Shown here: positions 7,610 through 15,521 of the stretch, piece by piece
How positions within the stretch are numbered: position 1 is the stretch's first letter
Layout of the letters: every line of letters starts with the position of its first letter
DNA from: an uncultured Clostridia bacterium
GTDB taxonomy: Bacteria > Bacillota > Clostridia > UBA1381
Direction of reading: 5' to 3'
NCBI GenBank assembly: GCA_934454215.1
Contig: CAKSGG010000003.1
Coordinates: forward strand, 20,428 to 84,427
DNA length: 64,000 bases
Notes under the pieces: model-generated
Told to the model about the DNA's origin: nothing
What the model saw: the letters and a program-made list of their open reading frames with translations, nothing else
The model's database searches: none
Made by a program: the position numbers and the translations under genes

Positions 7610-8376
7610 TTTTAGCTATAGACATAGGAAATACAAATATTGTGATAGGCTGCTTTGAGGGAAGCAATATAAAATTTACGGAGCGGCTTTCCACAAACCA
7701 TAAGGCTACGGAACTTGAATACGCCATACTTTTTAAAAACGTTCTTGAAATATACTCGATAAAATCCGATGAAATCGACGGCGGAATAATTTCGTCCGTC
7801 GTACCGTCAATTACAAACGTTATAAAAAACGCTATGGCAAAGCTTACCAAAAACAAAATACTTGTTATAGGACCGGGGCTTAAAACGGGACTTTCAATTT
7901 TAACCGACAATCCCGTTCAGCTTGGCTCGGATTTGGTGGTTGACGCAGTAGCGTGCATAAATGAATACAGTCTGCCTGCGGCAATTTTTGATATGGGAAC
8001 GGCAACGACAATTTCAATAGTGGATAAAAATAAAAATTATCTCGGCACGATTATAATGCCCGGGGTTGAGGTTTCTTTAAATTCGCTTGTCGGCGGAACG
8101 TCGCAGCTCCCGAAAATCAGCCTTGAACCGCCAAAACATATAATAGGAAAAAATACTATTGAGTCAATGAAAAGCGGTATTATTTATTCAACTGCGTCAA
8201 GTATTGACGGAATGATTGAGCGTCTTGAAGAGGAAATGGGTGAAAAACTGACCGTTGTTGCAACGGGAGGACTGGCGAGAACTATTGTTCCACTGTGCAA
8301 GCGTGATATAATACTGGACGATGAATTGCTTTTAAAGGGACTGGCAGTGATATACAATAAAAATATCGGAGGCTAA
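7606..8376 (+). CDS. coaX: Type III pantothenate kinase
   Basis: The 256-residue ASKHA-fold kinase phosphorylates pantothenate, the committed step to coenzyme A. The phosphate-1 motif is LAIDIGNTNIVIGCF at the N-terminus. GPGLKTGL near residue 90, DLVVDAVACINEY near 108, phosphate-2 FDMGTATTISIVD near 128, PGVEVSLNSLVG near 150 and the TGGLA motif near 223 match CoaX. Unlike CoaA it is usually not feedback-inhibited by CoA. Its ATGA overlap with panD completes a compact pantothenate-to-CoA operon. Confidence 0.95.
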   Translation: MILAIDIGNTNIVIGCFEGSNIKFTERLSTNHKATELEYAILFKNVLEIYSIKSDEIDGGIISSVVPSITNVIKNAMAKLTKNKILVIGPGLKTGLSILTDNPVQLGSDLVVDAVACINEYSLPAAIFDMGTATTISIVDKNKNYLGTIIMPGVEVSLNSLVGGTSQLPKISLEPPKHIIGKNTIESMKSGIIYSTASSIDGMIERLEEEMGEKLTVVATGGLARTIVPLCKRDIILDDELLLKGLAVIYNKNIGG

Positions 8377-8377
8377 T

Positions 8378-9259
8378 ATGAAAAAGCTTATTTCAGTAAT
8401 TTTATTGATTGCTCTATGCTCATGTTCAAAAAGCGTGAGCGCACCGACATCAAGTTTTCAGCCGACACCGAGTGTGGTACCGACCGAAGAACCGACCGCA
8501 ACTCCGATACCTGAGGAAAGAGAGGCTTTGGAGGATTTACGGGAAAAATTAAATTTTGTAAATGAATTAAACGGCGAATGGTCGGTGTATGTAAAAAATT
8601 TAAAAACAAATGAATATATCACAATTAATGAGGGACAGCTCCCGTCTGCAAGTCTTATAAAGCTTTTTATTATGGCAGGCGTTTACAAAAAAATCGAGGA
8701 CGGCTCGATTGAAAAGACGGACGACATATATAATAAGCTTAAATTAATGATAGAAGAAAGCGATAACAACGCCGCAAACGAGTTATGTACAATTCTTGGA
8801 AACGGCGATATGATAAAAGGGTTTGAGGCTGAAAATGAAAATACAAAAACCCTTGACTGTACATATACGATTCAGCAGACGGATTTGCAGGATAACCGTG
8901 CATATTCCACGATTGAATATATCGGGCGCAATTATACGTCGGCAAGGGATTGCGGTCATTTACTGGAGCTGATATACAATAAACAGCTTTACGGAGAAGA
9001 AAACAGCAATGAAATGCTTGAATTTTTAAAGGCACAGCAGTATACTCATAAAATTCCGAAGGCATTGCCCGAAGGTACTGTTACGGCAAACAAAACGGGT
9101 GAAACGAGCAGTATTCAGAATGATGCGGCTATAGTTTTCAGCCCGAAATGCGATTATATAATTACGGTTTTAAGCAATGAATCCTATGATGAAGATTATG
9201 CTGTTGACAAAATTCATAAAATATCAAGAGAAGTTTACAACTATTTTAACGGAGATTAG
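8378..9259 (+). CDS. Class A beta-lactamase-like serine hydrolase, lipoprotein
   Basis: The 293-residue product has a signal peptide (MKKLISVILLIALCSC) ending in Cys residues consistent with lipidation, a Pro/Thr-rich linker (residues ~22-48) and a penicillin-recognising serine hydrolase domain. The class A signatures are present: SASLIK (SxxK, near residue 90), the SDN triad EESDNNAANEL near 126 and ANKTGE (KTG box) near 232. Such proteins may be true beta-lactamases or cell-wall modifying homologues. A BlaI-type regulator immediately downstream hints at beta-lactam response, but no BlaR sensor is visible. An omega-loop ExxLN could not be placed with confidence. Confidence 0.75.
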   Translation: MKKLISVILLIALCSCSKSVSAPTSSFQPTPSVVPTEEPTATPIPEEREALEDLREKLNFVNELNGEWSVYVKNLKTNEYITINEGQLPSASLIKLFIMAGVYKKIEDGSIEKTDDIYNKLKLMIEESDNNAANELCTILGNGDMIKGFEAENENTKTLDCTYTIQQTDLQDNRAYSTIEYIGRNYTSARDCGHLLELIYNKQLYGEENSNEMLEFLKAQQYTHKIPKALPEGTVTANKTGETSSIQNDAAIVFSPKCDYIITVLSNESYDEDYAVDKIHKISREVYNYFNGD

Positions 9260-9260
9260 C

Positions 9261-9623
9261 ATGAAAATATCTGATTCGGAAATGAACATAATGGCATATC
9301 TTTGGAAAAACGGCAGAAAAAAAGCTGCCGATATTGCAAAGGCAATGGATAAAGAGGTTGGCTGGAATAAGAATACCACATATACGGTTATAAAGCGGTG
9401 TATTGAAAAAAAGCTGATAATCCGTTCAGACCCGGGGTATGTGTGTGCGGCAGCTATTTCAAAAAGAAATGCGGCAAAGGACGAAATACGTGAAATACTG
9501 AAATTATATTTTAACGGCTCTGTGCTGAGATTTTTTCTTGTCATGCTGGAGGCTTGCCCTATTTCAAAGGACGACGCAAAGGAAATAAAGAGTATTGTGC
9601 GCAAGCGCAGCTTTTATTTATAA
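9261..9623 (+). CDS. BlaI/MecI/CopY-family transcriptional regulator
   Basis: The 120-residue winged-helix protein starts at 9261, two bases after the preceding stop and six bases after GGAG; a longer upstream reading would overlap the hydrolase gene. MKISDSEMNIMAYLWKNGRKKAADIAKAM and KNTTYTVIKRCIEKKLIIR are the classic BlaI/MecI helix-turn-helix and wing. The C-terminal segment is the dimerisation region that BlaR1 peptidases cleave in staphylococci. No blaR partner is seen nearby. It probably controls the neighbouring hydrolase, but no operator palindrome was found. Confidence 0.85.
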   Translation: MKISDSEMNIMAYLWKNGRKKAADIAKAMDKEVGWNKNTTYTVIKRCIEKKLIIRSDPGYVCAAAISKRNAAKDEIREILKLYFNGSVLRFFLVMLEACPISKDDAKEIKSIVRKRSFYL

Positions 9624-9695
9624 AAAGTCTGAATAAAATGAACTCTGAGCAATTTTCTTTCAGGCTTAAATACACAGAAAGGAATGATTATAAAG

Positions 9696-10493
9696 ATGAA
9701 TATAAAGGATTTTATGGGGAGCGAAAACGAAAAACCGCTTGATAGAATACCTCAAAACGGCGGTTTCTGCGGTATTTTCAGAACAATCGGATGTATAGGC
9801 GACAGCCTTTCATCGGGCGAGTTTGAGTCAGAGGACGAAAACGGAAACAAAGGCTATCACGATTATTTTGAATATTCGTGGGGACAGTATATCGCAAGAG
9901 AAGCGGGCTGCAAGGTTTATAACTTTTCAAAGGGCGGCATGACGGCAAGAGCATTTTGCGACGGGTTTGCGTCGGCAAATGATTACTGGAGTCCGGAAAA
10001 GCGCTGTCAGGCGTATATCATAGCCATGGGCGTTAACGATATATCGGGAGACGGAGTAAATCTCGGCAGTCTTGACGATATTGACAAAGAAAATTATGAG
10101 AATAATAAAAAAACGTTTGTCGGCAATTATGCGAAAATAATTCAGAAAATGAAGAAAAATCAACCTAAGGCGAAGTTTTTCCTTATGACAATTCCGCAAA
10201 CCGAGAAAAGCGACAGAACGGAAGCGGAGGACTTGCATCAAAAGCTGATGTATGATTTTGCCGAATATTTTGACAATACATATGTTCTTGATTTCAGAAA
10301 ATATGCGCCCGTATACGATTATGAGTTTAAAAAGAATTTTTATCTGGGCGGACATTTGAACCCGTGCGGATATATGCTTACCGCAAAAATGGTTATGGCG
10401 TATATAGACTACATTATTCGTCACAACATGGAGGATTTTAAAAATGTAGGTTTTATAGGAAAAGATTTTCATAACGCTACGGCAAAATGGTAA
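9696..10493 (+). CDS. SGNH/GDSL-family hydrolase
   Basis: The ~265-residue protein has the SGNH blocks: TIGCIGDSLSSGE near residue 31 (block I, catalytic Ser), NFSKGGMTAR near 75 (block II Gly), IIAMGVNDISGDG near 110 (block III Asn) and FYLGGHLNPCGY near 228 (block V His). There is no signal peptide, so it acts in the cytoplasm or by an unknown route, probably on esters or acyl groups; the substrate is unknown. ATG 9696 is preferred to 9684 because the AAGGA site would abut the latter. It stands alone between blaI and purD. Confidence 0.75.
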   Translation: MNIKDFMGSENEKPLDRIPQNGGFCGIFRTIGCIGDSLSSGEFESEDENGNKGYHDYFEYSWGQYIAREAGCKVYNFSKGGMTARAFCDGFASANDYWSPEKRCQAYIIAMGVNDISGDGVNLGSLDDIDKENYENNKKTFVGNYAKIIQKMKKNQPKAKFFLMTIPQTEKSDRTEAEDLHQKLMYDFAEYFDNTYVLDFRKYAPVYDYEFKKNFYLGGHLNPCGYMLTAKMVMAYIDYIIRHNMEDFKNVGFIGKDFHNATAKW

Positions 10494-10512
10494 AGGAAAG
10501 GACGGTTAAATT

Positions 10513-11763
10513 ATGAAATTACTTGTAATAGGCAGCGGAGGACGCGAGCACACAATAGTATGGAAAGCGGCACAGTCGCAGAAGGTTGATAAAATATACT
10601 GCGCCCCGGGCAACGGAGGAATTGCGGAGCTTGCGGAATGTGTTGATATAAACGTGATGGATAAGGAAAAAATGGTTGAATTTGCGAAAAACAATTCAAT
10701 CGACCTTGTTATGGTTGCGCCCGACGATCCTCTTGTTGACGGAATGGTTGACGCTATGGAGGCTGCGGGGATAAGAGCGTTCGGACCTCGTGCAAACGCT
10801 GCGATTATCGAGGGCAGCAAGGCTTTTTCAAAGGAGCTTATGAAAAAATACAATATTCCCACAGCAGGCTATGAGGTATTTACCGACAGCGCATCCGCTA
10901 TAGAATATCTGAAAAAAGGAACTTTCCCGACGGTTATCAAGGCTGACGGACTTGCACTCGGCAAGGGTGTTATAATTGCGCAGAATTTTGAGGAGGCTGA
11001 AAAAGCCGTTCATGAAATGATAGATAACGGCAAATTCGGCAAAAGCGGCAGCAGGATTGTTATAGAAGAATTTCTGACGGGTCCCGAAGTTTCCGTGCTT
11101 GCGTTTACTGACGGAAAAACCGTTAAACCTATGGTAAGCGCACAGGACCATAAGCGTGCATACGATAATGACGAGGGCTTGAACACGGGCGGTATGGGAA
11201 CATTTTCGCCGAGCCGTTTGTATGATGAGGCAAAGGCTGAAGAATGTATGAAAAATATTTTCATACCGACAATAAACGCAATGAATGCAGAGGGCAGAAC
11301 TTTTAAAGGCGTTTTGTATTTCGGGCTTATGATGACTGCGGACGGAGTAAAGGTTATTGAATATAACTGCCGATTCGGCGACCCCGAAACGCAGGTGGTT
11401 CTTCCGAGGCTTAAAACGGATTTGGTTGAGATTATGGAGGCTGTTATAGATGAGCGTCTTGATGAAATTGAGATAGAATGGGACGATAATGCGGCTGTAT
11501 GCGTTGTTATGGCGTCGGGCGGTTATCCCGTAAAATATGAAAAAGGCTATGAAATAACAGGTCTTGACGATGTTGAAAATGTAATCGTGTTCCATGCGGG
11601 AACAGCCGTTAAGGACGGAAAAACCGTAACGAACGGCGGACGTGTTCTGGGCGTTACCGCAGTTGCCGAAAACATAGATAAGGCAAGAGATATTGCTTAT
11701 GCGGCAGTTGATAAAATACATTTTAAGGACGAGCATTACAGACACGACATCGGAATAAAATAA
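10513..11763 (+). CDS. purD: Phosphoribosylamine-glycine ligase
   Basis: The 416-residue ATP-grasp enzyme makes glycinamide ribonucleotide in purine synthesis. It starts MKLLVIGSGGREHTIVWK (N-domain P-loop-like GSGGREH). It also has GNGGIAELA, PDDPLVDGMVDAMEAAGI, FPTVIKADGLALGKGV, EEFLTGPEVSVLAFTDGKT, AQDHKRAYDNDEGLNTGGMGT and EYNCRFGDPETQVVLPRL, all PurD signatures. PDDPL replaces the commoner PE(A/V)PL. It is encoded away from other pur genes; the nearest purine gene is hpt at 25.5 kb. Confidence 0.95.
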   Translation: MKLLVIGSGGREHTIVWKAAQSQKVDKIYCAPGNGGIAELAECVDINVMDKEKMVEFAKNNSIDLVMVAPDDPLVDGMVDAMEAAGIRAFGPRANAAIIEGSKAFSKELMKKYNIPTAGYEVFTDSASAIEYLKKGTFPTVIKADGLALGKGVIIAQNFEEAEKAVHEMIDNGKFGKSGSRIVIEEFLTGPEVSVLAFTDGKTVKPMVSAQDHKRAYDNDEGLNTGGMGTFSPSRLYDEAKAEECMKNIFIPTINAMNAEGRTFKGVLYFGLMMTADGVKVIEYNCRFGDPETQVVLPRLKTDLVEIMEAVIDERLDEIEIEWDDNAAVCVVMASGGYPVKYEKGYEITGLDDVENVIVFHAGTAVKDGKTVTNGGRVLGVTAVAENIDKARDIAYAAVDKIHFKDEHYRHDIGIK

Positions 11764-11780
11764 TGCCTCATATATTATAC

Positions 11781-11809
11781 TTGACAATTTTGTAAAAAAA
11801 TTGTATAAT
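11781..11809 (+). promoter_or_regulatory. Consensus promoter of greA-glyQS with internal palindrome
   Basis: TTGACA (11781-11786), 17 bp, TATAAT (11804-11809). An 8-bp perfect inverted repeat ACAATTTT-GTAAA-AAAATTGT (11784-11804) fills the spacer and touches both hexamers, as an operator would. Confidence 0.85.
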
Positions 11810-11843
11810 ATAACAGTATAATCGGAAAGGAGTCTGAATTAAT

Positions 11844-12317
11844 ATGGCAGAACAAAAAGAGTATATATTTACTGCCGAGGGTAAGGCAGAGCTTGAGGAA
11901 AAATTAGATACATTAAAGAACGTAACGAGAAAAGAAGTTTCGGAAAAAATCAAGGAGGCTCGTTCATTCGGCGATTTGTCGGAGAATGCCGAATATGACG
12001 AGGCTAAAAATGAGCAGGCAGAGGTTGAAGCGGAAATTGCAAAGCTTGAAGAAATGCTTAAATTCGCACGTGTGGTTGACGAGGACGATATGAAAGACGA
12101 CGTTGTTACAATCGGTAAAAAAGTAACTGTCGAAATGTTCGGAACTCAGACGCAGTATACGGTTGTCGGCAGCTCGGAGGTTGACCCGTACAAGAACAAG
12201 CTTTCATATGAATCGCCCGTCGGAGCGGCAATGATGAATCATGCCGTGGGCGAAACGGTTCAGGCTGTTACACCGGGCGGAATTGTTGATATAAAGATAA
12301 TAGCGGTAGATAAATAA
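11844..12317 (+). CDS. greA: Transcription elongation factor GreA
   Basis: The 157-residue protein has the N-terminal coiled coil with the tip acidic pair in SFGDLSENAEYDEAKNEQ (residues ~43-60), which enters the RNA polymerase secondary channel and stimulates transcript cleavage, and the C-terminal FKBP-like domain with YTVVGSSEVDP and SPVGAAMMNHAVGETV. Length is canonical. AAAGGAG lies upstream of the ATG. It is followed at 10 bases by glyQS. Confidence 0.95.
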   Translation: MAEQKEYIFTAEGKAELEEKLDTLKNVTRKEVSEKIKEARSFGDLSENAEYDEAKNEQAEVEAEIAKLEEMLKFARVVDEDDMKDDVVTIGKKVTVEMFGTQTQYTVVGSSEVDPYKNKLSYESPVGAAMMNHAVGETVQAVTPGGIVDIKIIAVDK

Positions 12318-12327
12318 GGAGATAAAA

Positions 12328-13728
12328 ATGAGAAACGAAGATAAAACGATGGACAAGGTAGTTGCTTTGTGTAAAGGCAGAGGATACGTTTACGCAGGCA
12401 GCGAAATTTACGGCGGACTGGCAAATACTTGGGATTACGGTCCTCTCGGCGTTGAATTTAAAAACAACGTGAAAAAAGCGTGGTGGAAAAAGTTTATTCA
12501 AGACCAGAAATATAACGTGGGTATAGACTGCGCAATTTTGATGAATCCCGAAACATGGGTTGCGTCGGGTCATATAGGCAGCTTTTCAGACCCGCTTATG
12601 GACTGTAAGGAATGTAAATCCCGTTACCGTGCGGATAAGCTGATTGAGGATTTCGCTCATGAGCACGGCGAGGACGTTACCGTTGACGGCTGGTCAAAGG
12701 AACAAATGGTTGAATATATTGACGAACATAATATTGTATGCCCAAAATGCGGAAAGAAAAATTATACGGAAATAAGAGAATTTAATCTTATGTTCAAGAC
12801 TTTTCAGGGCGTTACGGAGGACTCATCGGCAACGGTTTATCTTCGTCCCGAGACGGCTCAGGGAATATTCGTAAACTTTAAAAATGTTCAGAGAACGACG
12901 AGAAAGAAAGTTCCGTTCGGTATAGGTCAAATCGGAAAATCGTTCAGAAACGAAATTACACCGGGTAACTTTACTTTCCGTACACGTGAATTTGAGCAGA
13001 TGGAGCTTGAATTTTTCTGTGCTCCCGGTACTGATTTGGAATGGCACACATTCTGGAAAAAGTATTGCATGGACTTTTTGCTCAATCTCGGCATGAAAGA
13101 AGAGAATCTGAGATTCAGAGACCATTCGCCCGAGGAGCTGGCATTCTATTCAAATGCGACTGCCGATATAGAATTTATGTTCCCGTTCGGCTGGGGCGAG
13201 CTTTGGGGTATTGCCGACAGAACCGACTATGACCTAAAACAGCATCAAGACCACAGCGGAGTAAGCATGGAATATCTTGACCCGATTACAAACGAAAAGT
13301 ATATTCCGTATTGTATTGAGCCGTCACTGGGTGCTGACAGGGTTGCTCTTGCGTTCCTGTGCGAGGCGTATGACGAGGAAGAAATAGGTACTCCCGAAAA
13401 GCCCGATACAAGAGTGGTACTGCATCTGCACCCTGCGCTTGCGCCGGTTAAGGCTGCGGTTCTTCCGCTTTCAAAAAAGCTTGACGACGGTGCGTCGGAG
13501 GTATTTGATATGCTTTCGGCTAAGTTTAATATTGAATACGATAATGCAGGCTCAATAGGTAAGCGCTATAGACGTCAGGACGAAATAGGAACTCCGTTCT
13601 GTATAACATACGATTTTGACAGTGTTGAGGACGGCTGCGTTACGGTTCGTTTCCGTGACAGCATGGAACAGAAGAGAATTAAAATTGACGAGCTTGAGGC
13701 GTTTATAGAGGAAAGCCTGAAATTCTAA
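12328..13728 (+). CDS. glyS: Glycyl-tRNA synthetase, dimeric (alpha2) type
   Basis: The 466-residue class II enzyme is the single-chain archaeal/eukaryotic-like type rather than the tetrameric GlyQ/GlyS type. It opens with a CKGRGYVYAGSEIYGGLANTWDYGPLG segment (given in two parts: CKGRGYVYAGSEIYGG, LANTWDYGPLG; motif 1 region). It then has CPKCGKKN, a zinc-like pair near residue 138, motif 2 FRNEITPGNFTFRTREFEQ near 208, motif 3 IEPSLGADR near 330, and the anticodon-binding domain from ~370. No T-box leader precedes it; expression appears to come from the greA promoter. Confidence 0.95.
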   Translation: MRNEDKTMDKVVALCKGRGYVYAGSEIYGGLANTWDYGPLGVEFKNNVKKAWWKKFIQDQKYNVGIDCAILMNPETWVASGHIGSFSDPLMDCKECKSRYRADKLIEDFAHEHGEDVTVDGWSKEQMVEYIDEHNIVCPKCGKKNYTEIREFNLMFKTFQGVTEDSSATVYLRPETAQGIFVNFKNVQRTTRKKVPFGIGQIGKSFRNEITPGNFTFRTREFEQMELEFFCAPGTDLEWHTFWKKYCMDFLLNLGMKEENLRFRDHSPEELAFYSNATADIEFMFPFGWGELWGIADRTDYDLKQHQDHSGVSMEYLDPITNEKYIPYCIEPSLGADRVALAFLCEAYDEEEIGTPEKPDTRVVLHLHPALAPVKAAVLPLSKKLDDGASEVFDMLSAKFNIEYDNAGSIGKRYRRQDEIGTPFCITYDFDSVEDGCVTVRFRDSMEQKRIKIDELEAFIEESLKF

Positions 13729-13739
13729 GGAGAATTAAT

Positions 13740-14138
13740 ATGGGACTTATAAGCGAATTTAAAACGTTTATATCAAGAGGAAACGTCATGGATATGGCGG
13801 TCGGCGTAGTTGTCGGCGGTGCGTTTAGCAAGATTGTAAACTCGCTTGTTGCGGATATTATCACGCCGATTGTAAATATGTTTACGGGAAAAGCTGACGT
13901 TACGGAACTGTCCGTTCAGATAGGAACGGCAACTCTGCGCTATGGACTGTTTTTGCAGTCGATTATAAATTTTCTTATAATTGCGGCAAGCGTATTCTTT
14001 ATGGTTAAAGCGGTAAACACACTGAAAAACATAGCCTTGATAAAAAACAAGGAGGAAGAAAAAGAGGAGGAAACTGCCGAAACGGAGCAGGAACTTCTGA
14101 CTCAAATCAGAGATTTACTGGCGGAAAGAAAAGAATAA
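13740..14138 (+). CDS. mscL: Large-conductance mechanosensitive channel
   Basis: The 132-residue protein has the MscL plan: an N-terminal amphipathic helix and TM1 (EFKTFISRGNVMDMAVGVVV, GGAFSKIVNSLVADIITPI), a short periplasmic loop, TM2 (FLQSIINFLIIAASVFFMV) and a charged C-terminal bundle (EEEKEEETAETEQELLTQIRDLL). It releases solutes under hypo-osmotic shock at the cytoplasmic membrane. Ribosome site GGAG is close to the ATG. The gene ends an apparent greA-glyS-mscL run and a long-stem terminator follows. Confidence 0.96.
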   Translation: MGLISEFKTFISRGNVMDMAVGVVVGGAFSKIVNSLVADIITPIVNMFTGKADVTELSVQIGTATLRYGLFLQSIINFLIIAASVFFMVKAVNTLKNIALIKNKEEEKEEETAETEQELLTQIRDLLAERKE

Positions 14139-14152
14139 AGCAGAAATTGAAC

Positions 14153-14220
14153 TACACACGAAATTAGCTTTTGATGTACCGATGTACACCGTCGGGCAGC
14201 TTAATTTCGTGTGTTTTTTT
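14153..14220 (+). terminator. Long-stem terminator after mscL
   Basis: CACACGAAATTAGCT pairs with AGCTTAATTTCGTGTG (one bulge) and is followed by TTTTTTT. The loop contains GATGTACCGATGTACACCGTC, shown here as GATGTACC and GATGTACACC, resembling the loops of the dispersed palindromic repeats. Confidence 0.8.
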
Positions 14221-14256
14221 ATTAAGCCGGCTAAAAAGGGATTGAATTAATAAATC

Positions 14257-14412
14257 TGAAATGTTATATTCAATCCCAAGAGTTGCGGTAAAAGATATTA
14301 TTCAAAAACCGAAAAACAGTAACATTCAGCGCCAATCGGCTGCAAAAATGTTACATTCAACCCCAAAAGAGTTATAATAAAAAATCTTTTCAAAAAGCCG
14401 AAAAAAGGTTAC
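14257..14412. repeat. Diverged tandem duplication in the mscL downstream gap
   Basis: Two ~75-bp units share, in order, AAATGTTA(T/C)ATTCAA(T/C)CCCAA, GAGTT, AAAAGAT or AAAAATC, TTCAAAAA(C)CCGAAAAA and a GTTAC/GTAAC end. The second unit starts at about 14346. No gene was found in the 300 bases between mscL and the next gene other than this repeat and two terminators. Confidence 0.55.
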
Positions 14413-14438
14413 TGCATTAATACAGTAACCCTTGTTTT
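14401..14438 (-). terminator. Terminator of the BY-kinase operon
   Basis: GGTTACTG (14407-14414) and CAGTAACC (14423-14430) flank an ATTAATA-type loop. On the minus strand the stem is followed by six T; a T-rich stretch also follows on the plus strand. Confidence 0.8.
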
Positions 14439-15515
14439 TTATTCAAAATCGTATTCGTCGGAATTGCTGTCACTGCCGTCAAAGCCGAATATCGGCTCAT
14501 ACGGTGTCGCCGTAGGCTGAGGAACAGCTGTTGCCGTAGGTCTCTGCGTCGCCGCAGGTGTTGATACAGCAGGTCTTTGCGTCGGTACTGATGTAGGTCT
14601 TGCCGTAGGTTTCGGCGTTGACGGAATAGCCGTTGCAAGAGGTTTCTGCGTTGCGCTTACAGTAGGCTGCGGCATTAAAGTCGGCTGTACTGTTGCTGTC
14701 GGACTCGGCGAAGGCGTTGACGGATACAGCTCCTCTAAATATTTCTTGCGCTGTTCGGGAGTTAAATCCGTCATTGAGCGTATAAGCTTTGCCGCAAGAA
14801 TTGTATTAAGCTCGTCAATCTTCTCCGAATACTCCTCCGGCACTCCTCCGTATATCGTATTAAGTGCCGAAACAATTCTGTTATTTTCCGTTATCTTCTG
14901 TCTGTAATACTCATCCGATTCAACGTTATCGGAAATTCTCATAAGCGCTGCCTTGTACACCTTTGTATCATTCCTGTCAAGGAACTTATACGCCAAAACA
15001 TTTGAATGTTCCGAATATTCAAGAATCATATCAACCAGCGTACCCTGCGGGTCATCGCCGTTTTCGTATCTGTCATATATATCATAAAAATCAGCGACAT
15101 CGTTATATGACCTTATAACATATGCGTCCATATTACTGCAATCTTCCGTGTCTTTCAAAAGCTTGTATATATTAATATCAAAAGCGGTTGCAATATCAAG
15201 ATCAATTTCCTGACGCTTTGCCTGACACAGCTTTTCAAGAATTTTCTTTTTATATTTTCCGTTCTCAAACTGCTTAAAAGAGGTTTTGTTGTATGTATCC
15301 GTAAACATACCGCACGCCTCTATCTGCTGTTCATATACAAGCTCTTCAATATCATCAACAGACTTATAAGAATCGGATTCATCGACAATCGGAAGAGTGT
15401 TTTGAATTGTAATTTCATTCAGACTTTTTTTAACTTCGTCATATTTACCGCAGCCGCTCAAAAGCGGTACGGCAAGCAGACTAAACAGCAGTAATGAGAA
15501 TATTTTCTTTTTCAA
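14439..15515 (-). CDS. Lipoprotein with Pro/Thr-rich C-terminal tail, unknown function
   Basis: The 358-residue product has a signal peptide and a clean lipobox LLSGC (Cys21), an all-alpha-looking, charged middle (residues 25-265) with no recognised domain, and a ~75-residue tail rich in Pro/Thr/Ser (SPSPTATVQPT...) ending in an acidic Asp/Ser/Glu patch. The tail looks like a wall- or matrix-spanning linker. It is the last gene of a three-gene minus-strand operon after a Wzz-type protein and a BY-kinase, six bases from the kinase gene, so it may serve the same surface-polysaccharide process. No function can be assigned. Confidence 0.7.
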   Translation of the reverse strand: MKKKIFSLLLFSLLAVPLLSGCGKYDEVKKSLNEITIQNTLPIVDESDSYKSVDDIEELVYEQQIEACGMFTDTYNKTSFKQFENGKYKKKILEKLCQAKRQEIDLDIATAFDINIYKLLKDTEDCSNMDAYVIRSYNDVADFYDIYDRYENGDDPQGTLVDMILEYSEHSNVLAYKFLDRNDTKVYKAALMRISDNVESDEYYRQKITENNRIVSALNTIYGGVPEEYSEKIDELNTILAAKLIRSMTDLTPEQRKKYLEELYPSTPSPSPTATVQPTLMPQPTVSATQKPLATAIPSTPKPTARPTSVPTQRPAVSTPAATQRPTATAVPQPTATPYEPIFGFDGSDSNSDEYDFE

Positions 15516-15521
15516 ATAAAT

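Noticed and set aside
8378..9623. Beta-lactamase plus BlaI as an acquired resistance locus
   Set aside because: Base composition and codon use look like neighbours, there is no BlaR sensor or mobile element, and the hydrolase may be a wall enzyme; resistance cannot be inferred.
9625..9667. AAGTCTGAA / TTCAGGCTT stem after the BlaI gene as a terminator
   Set aside because: The loop is long (25 bases) and no T-run follows; not convincing.
10828..11787. Long open frame (319 codons) on the minus strand opposite purD
   Set aside because: It mirrors the purD coding frame, has no recognisable domain and no ribosome site; purD has all its family motifs.
12318..12327. T-box control of glyS
   Set aside because: Only ten bases separate greA and glyS; there is no room for a leader.
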